Source: Nannochloropsis salina CCMP1776 (Eukaryota > Sar > Eustigmatophyceae > Eustigmatales > Monodopsidaceae). From it: DNA of 64,000 nucleotides. The translations under genes and the position numbers were made by a program. The notes below the pieces were generated by a model. The model saw only the letters and a program-made list of their open reading frames with translations. It made no database searches and was not told the origin of the DNA. Each line of letters starts with the position of its first letter. Position 1 is the stretch's first letter. The stretch is taken from positions 1,338,765-1,402,764 of the forward strand of contig SDOX01000005.1 in NCBI GenBank assembly GCA_004565275.1. The letters are read 5' to 3'. Of the stretch, positions 14,211 to 25,284 are shown in pieces.

Positions 14211-16316
14211 ATGCAACTGGCATGTCGAGATTTTCGACGGGGAGAGGGCGTGATACTCCCTTCTTCAGCCCATCCGCAACCCCCATGCTCCTCCACGAAA
14301 CCATGCGCCTTGCCCGCTTTGCAGAGGACACCAGTGGCCAGAATTTACAGTCCTGAATTCCTGCTCCTTGTATGCATCCTCCTCTTCGCTCCTCATCCCT
14401 CCGTTGCGACCTTTTTTGGCAGGACAAGTGCGTGTCGAAGCCCATCATCCCACCCGTCTATATGGCCCCTATGCTTTGGAGCCCCTTCCTCCTCATCGGG
14501 CTCAGGAAGTGGGCCAGCATGCGTGCGTAGCAACTCGGCCAGCGCTCGGAGATCCCCCTCCTTGTGCTCTTCGGCCTCCCCTCCCTCCTCCCCCTCCTCC
14601 CCCTCCTCGTCAGGAAGCTCCATCCCGCCGAAATCCAGGACCGCGAAGCCAACGTTCCTTTCATCCTCCTCCTCCACCTCCTCTCACCCACCTTCGTCTG
14701 CCCCACCTTCCCCCCCCCTCCCCTCGCGGCCCCGCGTGCACATAACACGGGACGACATCCTCCCTCCCAGCGCGGGTGTGGCCGCCGAAGGGGCTCAATC
14801 AGGGCAAGTGGAGGAGGAGAACGGGGAGGACGATGGGGCAGCGCCCAAACCCATCACCTGCATGTCCTTCGACGTGGAGGGTGTGGCCGCGCTTGCCTCT
14901 TTCGTGCCAGCTTCCTCTCCCTCGACCTCTTCCCCTCCTCGACCTGCCGCCGCCCCCCCCACGTCCCGCTTCCACTATTTGGGCGGCAACGCCGGTCAAT
15001 TCCTCAAATACTTGCAGCAGGAGCTAGGACAGGTGGGGGCGGAGGAAAGTCAGGTTTCACGGCGGGTGGTGATGGATTTGGAGGCGGAGAAGGAAGCTTT
15101 GGCCGCCTTGTGGCGCGAAGGGCGGCTGTTGGTGGAGGACCCCCACACCTTGGACCGGATCAACAACAAAACGTCCTTTGGGGAGCTGCTGATGACGTAC
15201 ACGCACCGGATGCAACGCGCGGACGAGGATCCGCTCACGTCTCAGGACCTGCGTGCTTTCCTCCGTGCTGAGTACGGGGAGGCGCCCACGGAGGAAGCGA
15301 CCTACACCCCCGACCGAAGGCCCGCAGAGGCCATGGCGGCGCTCAAGCGGCTTCTCGAATGGTTCAAAGAGGGGTTCCCATACTACAAATCGACGTGCCT
15401 CCACTGCGGACACGTCGGACCTTCCCATTCTCCCCAACCCCCCCTGGCATCTTCGTCCCCCACGGCGGCCGAGGCCCCCCCCCTCTCCCCATCCCAGCCC
15501 AACCACATGATCGGCGTCGTCGCCCCCTCCCCTCCCGAGCGGGCACTGAACGCCACCCTCACGGAGATCTACGTCTGCGGGGCGTGCGGGAAAATCTACC
15601 GTTTCCCCCGCTCCGTCTCCCTCCGGCACGTCCTCCAGACCCGGCGGGGCCGGTGCGGCGAATATTCCCGACTCTTTTTCAAAACCACCGAGGCGCTCGG
15701 CTACGTCTCCCGCTGGGTGGTGGACTGGGAGGATCATGTGTGGGTGGAAGTGCGGCTGCCCGACAAAGGGTGGGTGCATTTGGATCCATGCGAGGCGGCG
15801 GTGAACGAACCTTTGCTGTACCAAGGGTGGGGCAAAAAACAAACCTATATCCTGGCCTTTTCCAGGGAGGAGGTGGAGGATGTGACGCGGGAGTACACCA
15901 CGGACTGGGCTGGCGCGTTGGGGCGGCGTCTAGTGAGCGAGGAGGAGATGAGCGACCTCTTGGCGTGTGCAAATGGGGTGCTGCAGGGAGGGGGGGAGAG
16001 AGGGGAGGGAGGGAAGGAGGGAGAGGGGAGGGGAGGGGATGAAAAGCGGAATGCAGGGAAGAACGCTGGTCAGACGGAAAAACGGAGGAGAAACAGTGGC
16101 ACCAGCCCCAGTGCCGGCACCGATACGGGGGGGAAGGGCAAGGGAGGGAGGGACGGAAAGGATCCTGCGGCAGTCACGGCCCCCGTTGCGTCGAAGGCTT
16201 CGAGCACGAGCTCCCCCAAGCCAACCGCGGGCGCGGGGGCGAAAGGAACGGGCGCATCGAAGCCGATGCGGCCGCCATCCACCGCCTCTTCGGCGAGTCC
16301 GACGGAGGGAGGATGA
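14211..16316 (+). CDS. PNG1: Peptide:N-glycanase (cytosolic PNGase)
   Basis: Removes N-glycans from misfolded glycoproteins during ER-associated degradation, in the cytosol. One open frame of about 701 aa from the first ATG. The catalytic transglutaminase-like core is clear: zinc pair CLHCGH near residue 395 and CGACGK near 455, catalytic Cys in RRGRCGEYSRLF, His in WEDHVWVEV and Asp in WVHLDPCEAAVNEPLLY, followed by GWGKKQTYILAFS and EDVTREYTTDW. The N-terminal third is Ser/Pro-rich with an acidic patch and no recognisable PUB domain; the first part of the frame may be 5' UTR. The C-terminus is Lys/Gly/Thr-rich low complexity. Pieces of this gene recur at 20.0-20.8 kb and 27.57-28.09 kb, so it is a donor in the duplications that follow. 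Confidence 0.9.
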   Translation: MQLACRDFRRGEGVILPSSAHPQPPCSSTKPCALPALQRTPVARIYSPEFLLLVCILLFAPHPSVATFFGRTSACRSPSSHPSIWPLCFGAPSSSSGSGSGPACVRSNSASARRSPSLCSSASPPSSPSSPSSSGSSIPPKSRTAKPTFLSSSSSTSSHPPSSAPPSPPLPSRPRVHITRDDILPPSAGVAAEGAQSGQVEEENGEDDGAAPKPITCMSFDVEGVAALASFVPASSPSTSSPPRPAAAPPTSRFHYLGGNAGQFLKYLQQELGQVGAEESQVSRRVVMDLEAEKEALAALWREGRLLVEDPHTLDRINNKTSFGELLMTYTHRMQRADEDPLTSQDLRAFLRAEYGEAPTEEATYTPDRRPAEAMAALKRLLEWFKEGFPYYKSTCLHCGHVGPSHSPQPPLASSSPTAAEAPPLSPSQPNHMIGVVAPSPPERALNATLTEIYVCGACGKIYRFPRSVSLRHVLQTRRGRCGEYSRLFFKTTEALGYVSRWVVDWEDHVWVEVRLPDKGWVHLDPCEAAVNEPLLYQGWGKKQTYILAFSREEVEDVTREYTTDWAGALGRRLVSEEEMSDLLACANGVLQGGGERGEGGKEGEGRGGDEKRNAGKNAGQTEKRRRNSGTSPSAGTDTGGKGKGGRDGKDPAAVTAPVASKASSTSSPKPTAGAGAKGTGASKPMRPPSTASSASPTEGG

Positions 16317-17211
16317 GGGAATAGGCCCCAGGCGGGGAGTGGAGGGAGGAAGGGGTGTATAGAGGGGACCTGCGGACATGACGGCAAATAAGGCAGTGCC
16401 AGAGACATGCAGGGGGCAACGAGGTGGCAGACGCAGGTTGCCCGCGAGCACGGGAGAAGAGAGACATAAGACCACGCATCGGGGAAGACGTGCTTCCCAC
16501 CCCGTTCCTGCGTTTCGAAAGAAAGGAGGGATGGTCGGCAAATCTGGTGATTTCACTTCGGACCTAACTGTGTGTTTCGTAGGAGCGCTTCGACAGTCAC
16601 TCGCATTTAGGGGAGTGACGCGCCGACTCTAGACACAGGGTCGGTTTTAAAAATGCAGGGGACAAAGAAAATTCACATGCAAATACAAAGGGGCCGTACG
16701 TTGAAGAGGTACGTAGGGAAGGACTTCAACATGTGTTCAGGGTCATGTATAGACATTCCTATTTTCGCTCGCCATTATTCGCACAATACTCACTATCGCG
16801 TTTCGTGGACGGGCTCAGACCACCATGTGAATTCAATTCTTTGTTTTTAACTCCTTGAGCTCCTTGATAAAGCCATTCATTTGGTTGCATAGTCGTTTCG
16901 AAGCTTTCATTCAGGTCACACCCCTCTGTATAGTCCCTCATCAGTATCAGTAGCTCTTTGGTTCGAGCTTCATGATGCCACTTCCATCTGGTCTCACATT
17001 CATTCCATCATTAAACAAATTCACAACTTTTGCCGAATATTCCAATCATTTCAACCAAACTATAGGTCGCACCCTCGGTCACGTGTTTTGCATGAACAAG
17101 TACTTTGAGCATCCACCAACAATTTTCCTGCCCGCGCACATTGCGAAAAAGCAAAAGCCAAAGAACGTACCCTCCCGTACCAGCCATGGGCCAACATCCT
17201 CCCATTTGCGT
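16317..17211. other. 3' region of N-glycanase, homologous to 20.56-21.5 kb
   Basis: No supported gene. The sequence from the PNGase stop onward aligns by eye, with substitutions and indels, to the stretch after the PNGase fragment at 20.5 kb (for example the block around 16400-16600 with 20620-20830, and 16980-17200 with 21190-21490). It is the convergent spacer between PNGase and the S-family last exon, present in two diverged copies. Confidence 0.6.
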
Positions 17212-17398
17212 CTACTTGGCACTTACGACCTCGTCCTCCATCCGATCCGCCACGCTCATAGTGAGGGGCAGCTGGGTGCCGCTTGCGACGCCCCGGCCTA
17301 GGCGAATCCTCCATTTGATCTTGTAGGACTTGCCGAGGACGATACCATCCGCAGGGAGGGCCCACGTGAGCTCGTCGTCCGTCTTGACGTAGCGAAGC
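17212..17398 (-). pseudogene. S3: orphan last exon of the secreted S-protein family
   Basis: Same length (187 bases), acceptor position, phase and stop as the last exons of S1 (21509-21695) and S2 (28714-28900), but with many substitutions: LRYVKTDDELTWALP against [15 protein letters not shown], ending MEDEVVSAK. Upstream, intron-like sequence continues to about 17.68 kb and then stops at the inverted Twinkle-tail junction. No other exons of the gene remain. It is probably a relic, although the exon itself is undamaged. Confidence 0.7.
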
Positions 17399-17683
17399 CT
17401 GTGGCACAAGGCGAGAGAGGGAAAAGGAATGCATGAGAAACAGAAATGACACAAGGGAGCCGGAGAAGGCACGGGAAGAGGGGACGTTGACGATGGAGAC
17501 TGAGAATCGGCATGACAGAATAGGGCATGACAGAAGACGAAACGTCGGTTATAACGCGAAATCAAGCGACAGTGTGTGGCAAAAGGGCCTGTCGAATGCC
17601 TTCATAGCTGTAAAGAGGCATGTCGTACACGTGCCGGATTGGGATACTCACTTCTCATGACTATGGGCGATTCGTTGCGGCCG

Positions 17684-19800
17684 GTAGATCCAAAGCGACG
17701 CAGGACGTGGACAACGTGGTCATCCTCCAACGCCACCAGGGCCGTCATTACCTGGACGTGCGGAAGAATCGATACGACGGGGACCTGGGCGTGGTCCCCC
17801 TGGCCTTCCAGAAGCAGACGGGCACGTTGGTAGAGATGGAGGACAACGGGTTGGGCTTGAGTTTGGAACGGGAAACCATGTACGGCGGGGGGGGTTGGAA
17901 GCCGATGGGTAGTGGAGGGGGAGGGGATCGACCGGTGGTTCAAGAGAAAACGTCGCATTGATTGGCGTCCATGGATGGTGGGGGCGGGGGGGAGGTTGTA
18001 CGCTAGGACGGTGGAAGGAGTAAGGGGGGGGGAGGTCAAGGAAACTGAGGGGAGGGCTCACAGTAAAGGAGTGGCTGAAGCACAGAGAGGATAAAAAGCA
18101 AGATAATCGTACAGATACGGTTCCCGTCGTGGCGTATCCCCTAACTGGCCGATCTCCAGTAGCCGCCCTCTCACAGATACTTGTATATTGGGGGGAAAAC
18201 CCTTCTATGGTGAGGGGCAGCAACAGACACCATTTCACTCCATACATGCAACCTCACCCTTATTTAGCTTTTTTTTTCCTTTTTCGTAGTACAAATGTAT
18301 GCTGCACACGCTGCACACGCTGCCCTATTGCTTTTAATCGGGATAGCCAGGAGGATTATTGGGAGACCGACAGAGAGACAGGTAGATAGACAGGCACGTG
18401 CGAAAAAGAACACGCAAAAGTATAAAAAGTCGTAAAACAACTCATATGACGGAGCAAGAGTCTCTGACATGCTTGACATTAGTGCTCCATCCCAATTCTC
18501 AAACAACTGGTATTTCCTTCCGCACGATCCGTCCTCGGCAGCTTATCACCGGGCAGTAGACCGTCATCCATTCTCTCGTCGACGGCATCGGTAAATATGA
18601 CGGCCAATACTTGTTCTGAGCATGCATAATAACGTACGATTACTTTATTGCATGCTTCAAAGTCATTGATCTCCTCCATTGAGAGTCCATGTCTTGTGGA
18701 GTCCGAACGTCAGCCCGGGAAACGCTCCCGAGTTCAAAAATCAGAGCCATTCCTGGTGCGGGTGGTAATCTCCGTCTCCCCGCATTCTTTCGTAACCCAT
18801 TGAGGCTTCAGACTCAATTTTGCGATGCAAAGTTTGGTAGCAAGGTCTCCGCGTCAATTGCCGTTCTCGTAATCAAGAGGTATGCTTAACTTGTAGATTT
18901 CTTGCTCCTCTGATGCCTATGCATAAGTTAATCAAGTTTTTTAATTAGTTCCGGGCAGCGATTACCTTTTCCACCGAGAGCCGCTTCGGGTCAACAATCC
19001 GGCATTTTCCTTCTCAGTCAGTCGTTGCCCAGGGTCAGCGGGATGAATGACAATTGCCTCGTATCGTCCATTCTATGTGATAGGCATATTATGGTGTCCT
19101 TTCCTACTCTGTTGGCGACACGGGTCACCGTGACGGGTGGTAATCGCCTATGCCGGAAGCCAGCCGTTACAAGATGGCAAGCCATTTTCCTACCCAAGAC
19201 ATCCCATTACACGTACCACTCGTTTTGTAGAGCGAGAACTCGCATCCTACATTCTATTAAAAGTCATGCTGGTCTCCTATTTTTTTTCAAATGAGAACTC
19301 CTATCAAATGTTTTAATCGCTCACGACTAGATTCGATAGAAAAACGTTTCTCCCGAAAGAAAACCCTACCCTCTTTTTGACTCATGTTGGTGGTAAATGG
19401 GCCATTTCGTCCGACACCCCTTCCCAGGGAGTTCTTTAGAAAGTGTTTCCGTGATGAGAGGTATACTTTGCATCGCATTTCTGGGTCATGCTTTTTGATG
19501 GCGAGAAACATGTGGTGTCAACTACGCGGCGCGTTCCGTTTCGAACAGGAATAAGGTTAATCGACCTTGAGATCCCTCCAAGGCCTCTGCTTTTATTGAT
19601 TGATCGTTGTCAGCGGGCATATGTATATTTCATGCTTAGTCAGCCAAACTGATCTTGTCATGACAGCCTCGTTAGCCTTTCGGATTTAATTCTTTTTCCG
19701 TCAAACATAATCCCCGCAAGCTCACATTTCTAACGGAAGCCTTCCGTCCTTACCTGCTCATTTTGACAGACTTGACAGCCATCACCTTGTCTTCAAAAGA
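17684..19800. repeat. Inverted, diverged copy of the Twinkle-tail/intergenic block
   Basis: Reverse-orientation counterpart of 31.2-33.5 kb and 25.3-27.56 kb. Landmarks in order: Twinkle 3' coding end (17692-17961), the CTGTCTATCTACCTGTC-type stretch (about 18380), the 72-codon frame near 19290-19511, and the segment just upstream of the S2 start codon (19740-19806). It is the most diverged of the three copies and shorter than the others. Confidence 0.85.
17692..17961 (+). pseudogene. Inverted fragment of the Twinkle 3' coding end
   Basis: Encodes the last 90 residues of Twinkle (from KATQDVDNVVILQRH through DRPVVQEKTSH and the stop) in the plus direction. The real gene at 33.3 kb is on minus. 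Homology starts abruptly at the same codon as the fragment at 27.56 kb, where the parent GTAKATQ becomes GRSKATQ in both copies, so these two fragments share one breakpoint. Without the helicase core it cannot be functional. Confidence 0.85.
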
Positions 19801-19805
19801 TAACT

Positions 19806-20045
19806 ATGTCAAACCACTTTTCCTATAAATTTGGACAAGGTCTGGTCCTTGGCATGCTGTTCCTATTGCCAACCCATCACCGTGGCGGTGCCCCAGGTGA
19901 CCCCGACGCCGGAAGGGGAAGACGTCGTCGTTCCTATCACTGCACCGGGTACGAAGGCGACAGTGGGTGACATGTAGTGCGCCAACGTCACCAGCGCCGA
20001 CATTACGGTACGCGGGCAGCGGAAAGGAGGATTCTCGGAGGGAGG
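19806..20045 (+). pseudogene. Collapsed S-family gene: S2-type start fused to S1-type linker end
   Basis: Plus strand. Bases 19806-19885 match the first 26 codons of S2 (MSNHFSYKFGQ to PTHH). This joins directly to the end of the Pro-Thr linker and the start of the C-module ([19 protein letters not shown] type, with small indels), then to the following donor site and intron start (GTACGCGGGCAGC), and at 20046 to N-glycanase sequence. The whole N-terminal domain and most of the linker are missing. It is a recombination product, not a gene. Confidence 0.75.
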
Positions 20046-20830
20046 GATAAGGTGGAAGATGTGACGCGAAAGTACACCACGGACTGGGCTGGCGCGCTGG
20101 GACGACATCGGGTGAGCGAGGAGGACATGGGCGGTTTCTTGGCATGTGCAAACAAGGTGCTGCAGGGAGGGGGGAAGGGAGGGGAGGAAGGGAAGCAGGG
20201 AGGGAAAAGGAAGGAGATAGGAGGCGGGGGAGATGATAGAAAGCGGAATGCAGGGGAGAAAGCTGGTCAGATAAGGAAAGGGAGAAGCAGCAGCTGTACC
20301 AGTACCAGTGCCGGCACCGACACGGGTGGAAAGGGAAAGGGCGGCCGTGGGGCGGGCGGCGGGAAGGGGAAGGACTGTCAAACCCCCGCCGAGACGGGAA
20401 CGATCCGAGGGCAAGAACGGCCCCGAGTGAAGCACTCGAGTGAAGCGCGAGCTCCCCCAAGCCAGCCGCTGCCGCGGGCGCGAAAGGTATTGGCACGTCC
20501 AAGATGACACGGCAAGCCTCGACCGGTCGTTCGGCGAGTCCGACGGAGGGGGGATGAGGGAGTAGGCCCCGGGCAGGGGGTGGAGGGAAGAACAGGTGTA
20601 TAGCGGGGGACCGGGCCTATGACAATGCAAAGGGCTGTGCGAGAGATACTCAAGCGGATTGGGGTGGCAGCCAATGCCCGTCTCCAGCACGCACGAAGAA
20701 AAACAAGAGACTTGACACCAGGGAAGACTTCCTTTCCATCCCCCCCGAAGTTTGAGGGAGACGAGGGAGAGTCGGCTGCAAAATGCGGTAACTTTCCTTT
20801 GGATCCAGCTGTGTGCATTGAGGAAGCGAT
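20046..20830 (+). pseudogene. Duplicated 3' fragment of the N-glycanase gene
   Basis: Matches 15.86-16.6 kb: the EDVTREYTTDWAGALGRR region (here EDVTRKYTTDW), the Lys/Gly-rich tail, the stop context and about 270 bases of 3' flank. It lacks the catalytic core (no Cys/His/Asp triad). Diverged by substitutions and small indels, so it is older than the near-identical S1/S2 duplication next to it. Confidence 0.85.
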
Positions 20831-20887
20831 TCCCTATAACATGTAGCTGGAAGAAGTGATTTGCGGACTTTAGACGCAGGGGAGGTC

Positions 20888-22751
20888 ATAAAATCACACG
20901 AAGCTAGACAGGTACCAAAGCTTGAAGAGGCAGAGGAGACGAGGGGAAGCCTCGGAATACCTTCAGGATCATGTGTATGCGTTTCGTTTCCCACTCCCTC
21001 CTGCTCTCACAACACTCATTGTTGCCTTGCATAGAAGGGCCCAGATCACCATTTGAATTCAATTTTCTGCTTTCAGCTTGTTGATGGAGTTCATCATTCG
21101 GGTTCACAGTCGTTTCGAGGCTTCCAATCACGAGGCTTCCCATCATGAAGACCAGAGCTACGGATCCCACCCTCCGTACAAACATTTGTCAGTATGAGTG
21201 GATATCTTTGCCTCAAGCTTCACGATGACCAATTCATCAAGACGTATATTAGATTCATCACTTGCCAAACTCACATTCTTCTCAAAACGTTCAATCATAG
21301 AGACCGAAGATATGGGTCGCATCTTCCGTACAGTCCCTTAGCTGTATTAACACTTTCAACATTCAAAAAATTCAATGTTCACATCAATTTTGTTTCCCTC
21401 CCTCAGGGAAAAGGAGGAAACGTCAAACCACAACGTACCCTCCCGTACCAGCCACGGGCCCGCTTCCCTGAACTACATTATGGTTTGTGTTTGTTGCTTA
21501 TATCGCGTCTACTTGGCCGTGACGACTAAGTCCTCCATCCAGTCCGCCACACGCACAGTAAGGGGCAGCTCGGTGCCGCTGGCCACGCCCCGGCCCATGT
21601 GGATCCTCCATTTGATCTTGTAGGTCTTTCCAAAGACGATGCCTCCCACAGGAAGGGTCCACGCGAGCTCGTCGTTCGTCTTGACGTAGCGAAGCCTGGA
21701 CAGAGGGCACGAGAGCAAATGTGAGGGCACGAGAAACAGCAACGCAATGACAAGCAAACAAGAACATGCGGCAGGATGGATGCTTGAAGTTTAGACGTGG
21801 ACGAGGAAATGAGATCGACAACCCAGCGTGCCAGGGGCATGCCATGCGAACGGACAATAGAATATGACGACTCAACCATCTGATCCTGCCTGGCGCTGAG
21901 AGAGAATCAAACAAATCGCGAGACAATAACCGAGACAATACATAAAAAGACGAGGTATAATAAATAAGAGACAGATATAGGGACGGAGCGAGAAGCACGT
22001 ACTTGGGCCTCCACGTGTTGGGCCGAAGTTTGCCGCGCTGGAAGCTCAGGGCCTCGTCACCGAGTCGGGCAGGCTTGAGCACCTTTGTACTGCGACCCTG
22101 GAGAAGCCGTGTCGCGTGCCCTTGGACGTGGAGGGCGGAGGTATTCCCTCCCAGCAGGCACTGTAGGGGAACAAGTGTGGGAATGGAGCCGCGAGGTCCG
22201 GTTGTGAGGAAATCATACACAGAGCTATGAACCGTTCCTTCCTTCTCATCCCCCCCGCTCAGGTGTTCTTTCGCCCTGCGGCCTTTCTACGTCTTCCAGC
22301 CCGTCCCTTGATGTTGTTTCCACCCACCGAGACGACCACGTCCTCCACAGGCCGCTCCAAGAACAGCAGGTCCAAGAGGACGGTGAACCGGCGCCCCGGA
22401 GCCTGCACTAAGGACTTCAAGTAGGCTTGAGCCAAAAAGGTCGGCGACGTGACGGTGCCGAGGGCGAAGGGACTCAGGGAGGAGACGACGCCGCACACCA
22501 GCTGCGCGACGGGGTCCACGCTTGTGGTCACGTCCGCCCAGGCATTGTTGGTGAAATGAAAGAGACGAGGCTGCGTGCCGGCCGGGAAGGCGGAAGGGAG
22601 GTAGGACAGGCAGACCGTGATGTCTCCGCTGAAACTGGCATTGGTAGTGATGAATTTGTAGGTAGGAGGGTCACCCAGGATGAAATTGCTGGGCGGCACG
22701 AAGAGGGGGTCGGAGGGGTCGGGAATCACGTTCACCACCACCTGTGTATGA
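20888..22751. repeat. 1.86-kb near-identical duplicate (partner 28093-29956)
   Basis: Offset to the partner is a constant 7205 bases through the coding part. The two copies differ by only a handful of bases by eye over most of the length, with changes clustering near the right end (around 22630-22690). Homology ends sharply about 10 bases inside the intron that follows 22741. The block holds the last three exons and the 3' flank of S1/S2. Confidence 0.92.
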
Positions 22752-24646
22752 TCAGGAGGGAAAGCGGGTACGGCATTTGAGCATATTGGCACACGGCGGC
22801 ACCAGCGTCCTCATTCCTCCCCTCCGAGCACCCTTCTTTCAGCTGTCCGCGTACCGTAATGCCGGGGCTGGTGACGGATGCGAATTCGATGTCTCCCACT
22901 GTCATGTTCGTGCCCGGTGCAGTGATAGGAACGACGACGTCTTCCCCTTCCGGCGTCGGGGTCACCTGGGGCACCGCCGGGGTGGGCGCAGGGGTGGACG
23001 TCGAAGGAGTGGGGGAAGCAGTGGGAGATGGCGTGGGCGCCGGCGTGGGAGCGGGCGTAGGTGAAGCCGTCGGAGAGGCCGTCGGGCCTGCGGTGGGAGT
23101 CGCCGTAGGGGTCATTGTCGGAGTAGCTGTAGGCACGGCTGTTGGGGAGGGTGTCGGGCTTTCGGTGGGCGTCGGAGTGGGCGCGGCAGTAGGCGTGCCA
23201 GAGACAATGTTGATGGGCCAAAAGCCTGGTTCGCCGACCTTGGCAGGGTCGTCATCATAGGACACGATCCACGGCGAGGTGACGGCACTCCCATTCACGA
23301 GGATATCGCTGGTCGAAGGACCCCAGTAATTATCTGTGGCATTGGCACTACCGGTGCCATAGTTACGGAGTGCCCACACGTCAGTGCTGTTTTCGATCCC
23401 TAGGTTCTTAAAATTGTTGAAGTTGATGCGAATGGTAGAGGCATCGATAGGAATGCCACCAAAAAGGTCAGATATCAAAATGCCGTGAGACAAAAACTCT
23501 GACTCGGGCGTGCCATTATAGTCGAAGATGTTATTCGTGATACTGCAATTGCTTGAAGGCGGCTTGGGCTGCGAATCACCGTCGAATAAATAGAGGGCAT
23601 ATCGATAACTATCGGAAAACGTATTCCCGTTGATAATTCCATCGTACAACCACACCACACCAAGGCCAAACCGCACCTTGTCAAATATGTTGTCTGTAAC
23701 AAGAGCGTTACCTAGGACACCGTTGAATGCACGTCCGTTGTCATAAGGATCACGCCCAGGCACCGTACCGACAAAGTTGTTTCCCTGTATCGTAATCCCA
23801 ACAGGATAAGCTTCTCCGTCAGGGAAAAACGGGCCGAAACAGAAATAGTAGCTCACGATCTCGTTGTCTTTAATCATCCAGTTGTTGCCTTTTGCCAGAC
23901 TGTACAGAAAGGTCCTCGCGAACGTCTCGATATAGTTCCGCTCGAAGGTGATATAATTCGCGGTTTTATCGGGGGCACCGAACTGAACAATGCCGTTCTG
24001 ATTTGCCGTATAATCATCCGTAGACTTCAGAATGCTGTTTTTAATTGTCAAGCTAACGACATCTGCATTAGCGTCAAGCGCGCGAGATCCCATATTGGGC
24101 ACCTTATGAGGAATAGGTTGATCAGTGTGACGAGGGGAAAGATATATGATAAGGGAAAGGTGCATTATTTGACGTGTAATAATAAAATCGATACATGTCG
24201 GCATGTGTTGACATCGATGCAAGAACATACACCCACACACTCCCTCTAGCCCTTCCATCCTATAATACTCTTACGAATATTCCGTCCGCCGTGGCCCCAG
24301 TCCCTCCAGTAATGACGAATAGAACACCCCCGCTGTGCGTAAAAACGGTTTCGTTCACAGGATATGGATCCCCGAGAGCCCAATTGCGAGCTTCTCGCGT
24401 GCGAGCATCGACCCCAGCCTGGGCACCTTGGAGGATCAGCCCTTTAGTAGCCAGGTCAATAAATGCGTCACTGTAATTGCCTGCGGCGACACAGATCACC
24501 TGGCCACCAAGGGCACTGGTAACGGCTTCGGATATAGTTGCAAATTGACTTGGAACATTGATCTCACAGGATAGTGGCGCCGCCATGCTTTGCGAGCCGA
24601 GCAGTGTAAGGCCCAGGACCATGGACAGGGTAGATGGCTTGAGCAT
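21509..24646 (-). CDS. S1: secreted beta-helix protein with PT linker and bacterial-type C-module
   Basis: Exons 24646-24275, 24102-22855, 22741-22328, 22160-22003 and 21695-21509 join in phase to about 792 aa. Start [23 protein letters not shown] reads as a signal peptide. Residues about 25-420 form a right-handed parallel beta-helix of the bacterial NosD/pectate-lyase-like kind (ATISEAV opening, repeated N-N-x-F and GNxF turns, [10 protein letters not shown] near the end). Residues about 423-500 are a (PT)-rich linker with a roughly 4-residue period. After PQVTPTPEG comes a module I know from bacterial surface proteins: [36 protein letters not shown], then [27 protein letters not shown] final 150-residue tail ends MEDLVVTAK. 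No enzyme motif seen; an extracellular or cell-wall role is inference. The intron falls exactly at the module edge (GIT|VVV). Bacterial origin by transfer is likely but unproven. Confidence 0.8.
22970..23205. repeat. Pro-Thr linker coding repeat of S1
   Basis: Degenerate 12-base period encoding PTx-P type repeats ([16 protein letters not shown] style) on the minus strand. It separates the beta-helix from the C-module and is typical of O-glycosylated extended linkers in secreted proteins. Confidence 0.85.
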
Positions 24647-25284
24647 CGTTCGGAGAAGCGAGCGGAGCGTATCGCGGAGACGTGTCCTGATGTAAGCGTG
24701 TATAGCCAATGGTAAGAGAATGAGATGTAAAGGTTGTTCTTGACGTGCTTTATTTGGCCACGTGGGGCCCATGCGGTCGTATGTTTACAAACTCATCCTC
24801 AACATGGCCTTCAGCAGGATATGGGATGCGGTTTCGGATAACTCAAATAACAATCTCAAAATGACTACGAATAGGCTGTAAAGTACATTTTGATGAAGCA
24901 ATGTCAAGAAAGTGTGTACAAGCGCCTCTAGCTAACAAAATGGAACACGCAGATAAAACCTTGATAACACTGGGCCAGCGATGAGGCTCGTATACCTGTA
25001 CTTGACCTCTAATCCTAAGGGATAGCAGACAGCGATGTACTTTAGGAAGCACCTACTGAAGTAATCAGGTGAAAAAAAAAGATATTTACAAGCGAACATA
25101 CCACGCGAATCTCTCACAGAAGAAGTAATTCATCAGGTACACTCCCTGATCTCATGCCCTAGCACCGCGAAAAGGCATAGAAATATTTGTCGAATATAAC
25201 CGCCGAGAGGTCTCTTGAAGAAGTATCTACATTTTTTTGTAATGCCTTTATCGAACTGTCGCTTTAAAATCCATCTACAGGATT
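24647..25284. promoter_or_regulatory. Upstream region of S1, unique sequence
   Basis: No supported gene. This segment is not shared with the upstream region of S2, so S1 and S2 have different promoters even though what lies further upstream (25.3-27.5 and 31.26-33.5 kb) is duplicated. Confidence 0.5.

Noticed and set aside
14393-14677. Acidic 94-codon frame antisense to the N-glycanase N-terminus
   Set aside because: It is the reverse reading of a Ser/Pro-rich stretch (TCC/CTC against GGA/GAG codons); no family and no gene model.
19804-20690. Long minus-strand frames opposite the PNGase 3' fragment
   Set aside because: They are shadows of the GC-rich Lys/Gly tail of N-glycanase and resemble the antisense frames seen at 15.93-16.56 kb.
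22859-23260. Plus-strand frame rich in GVGVGVAVG repeats antisense to S1
   Set aside because: It is the complement of the Pro-Thr linker; repeats of this kind leave all frames open.
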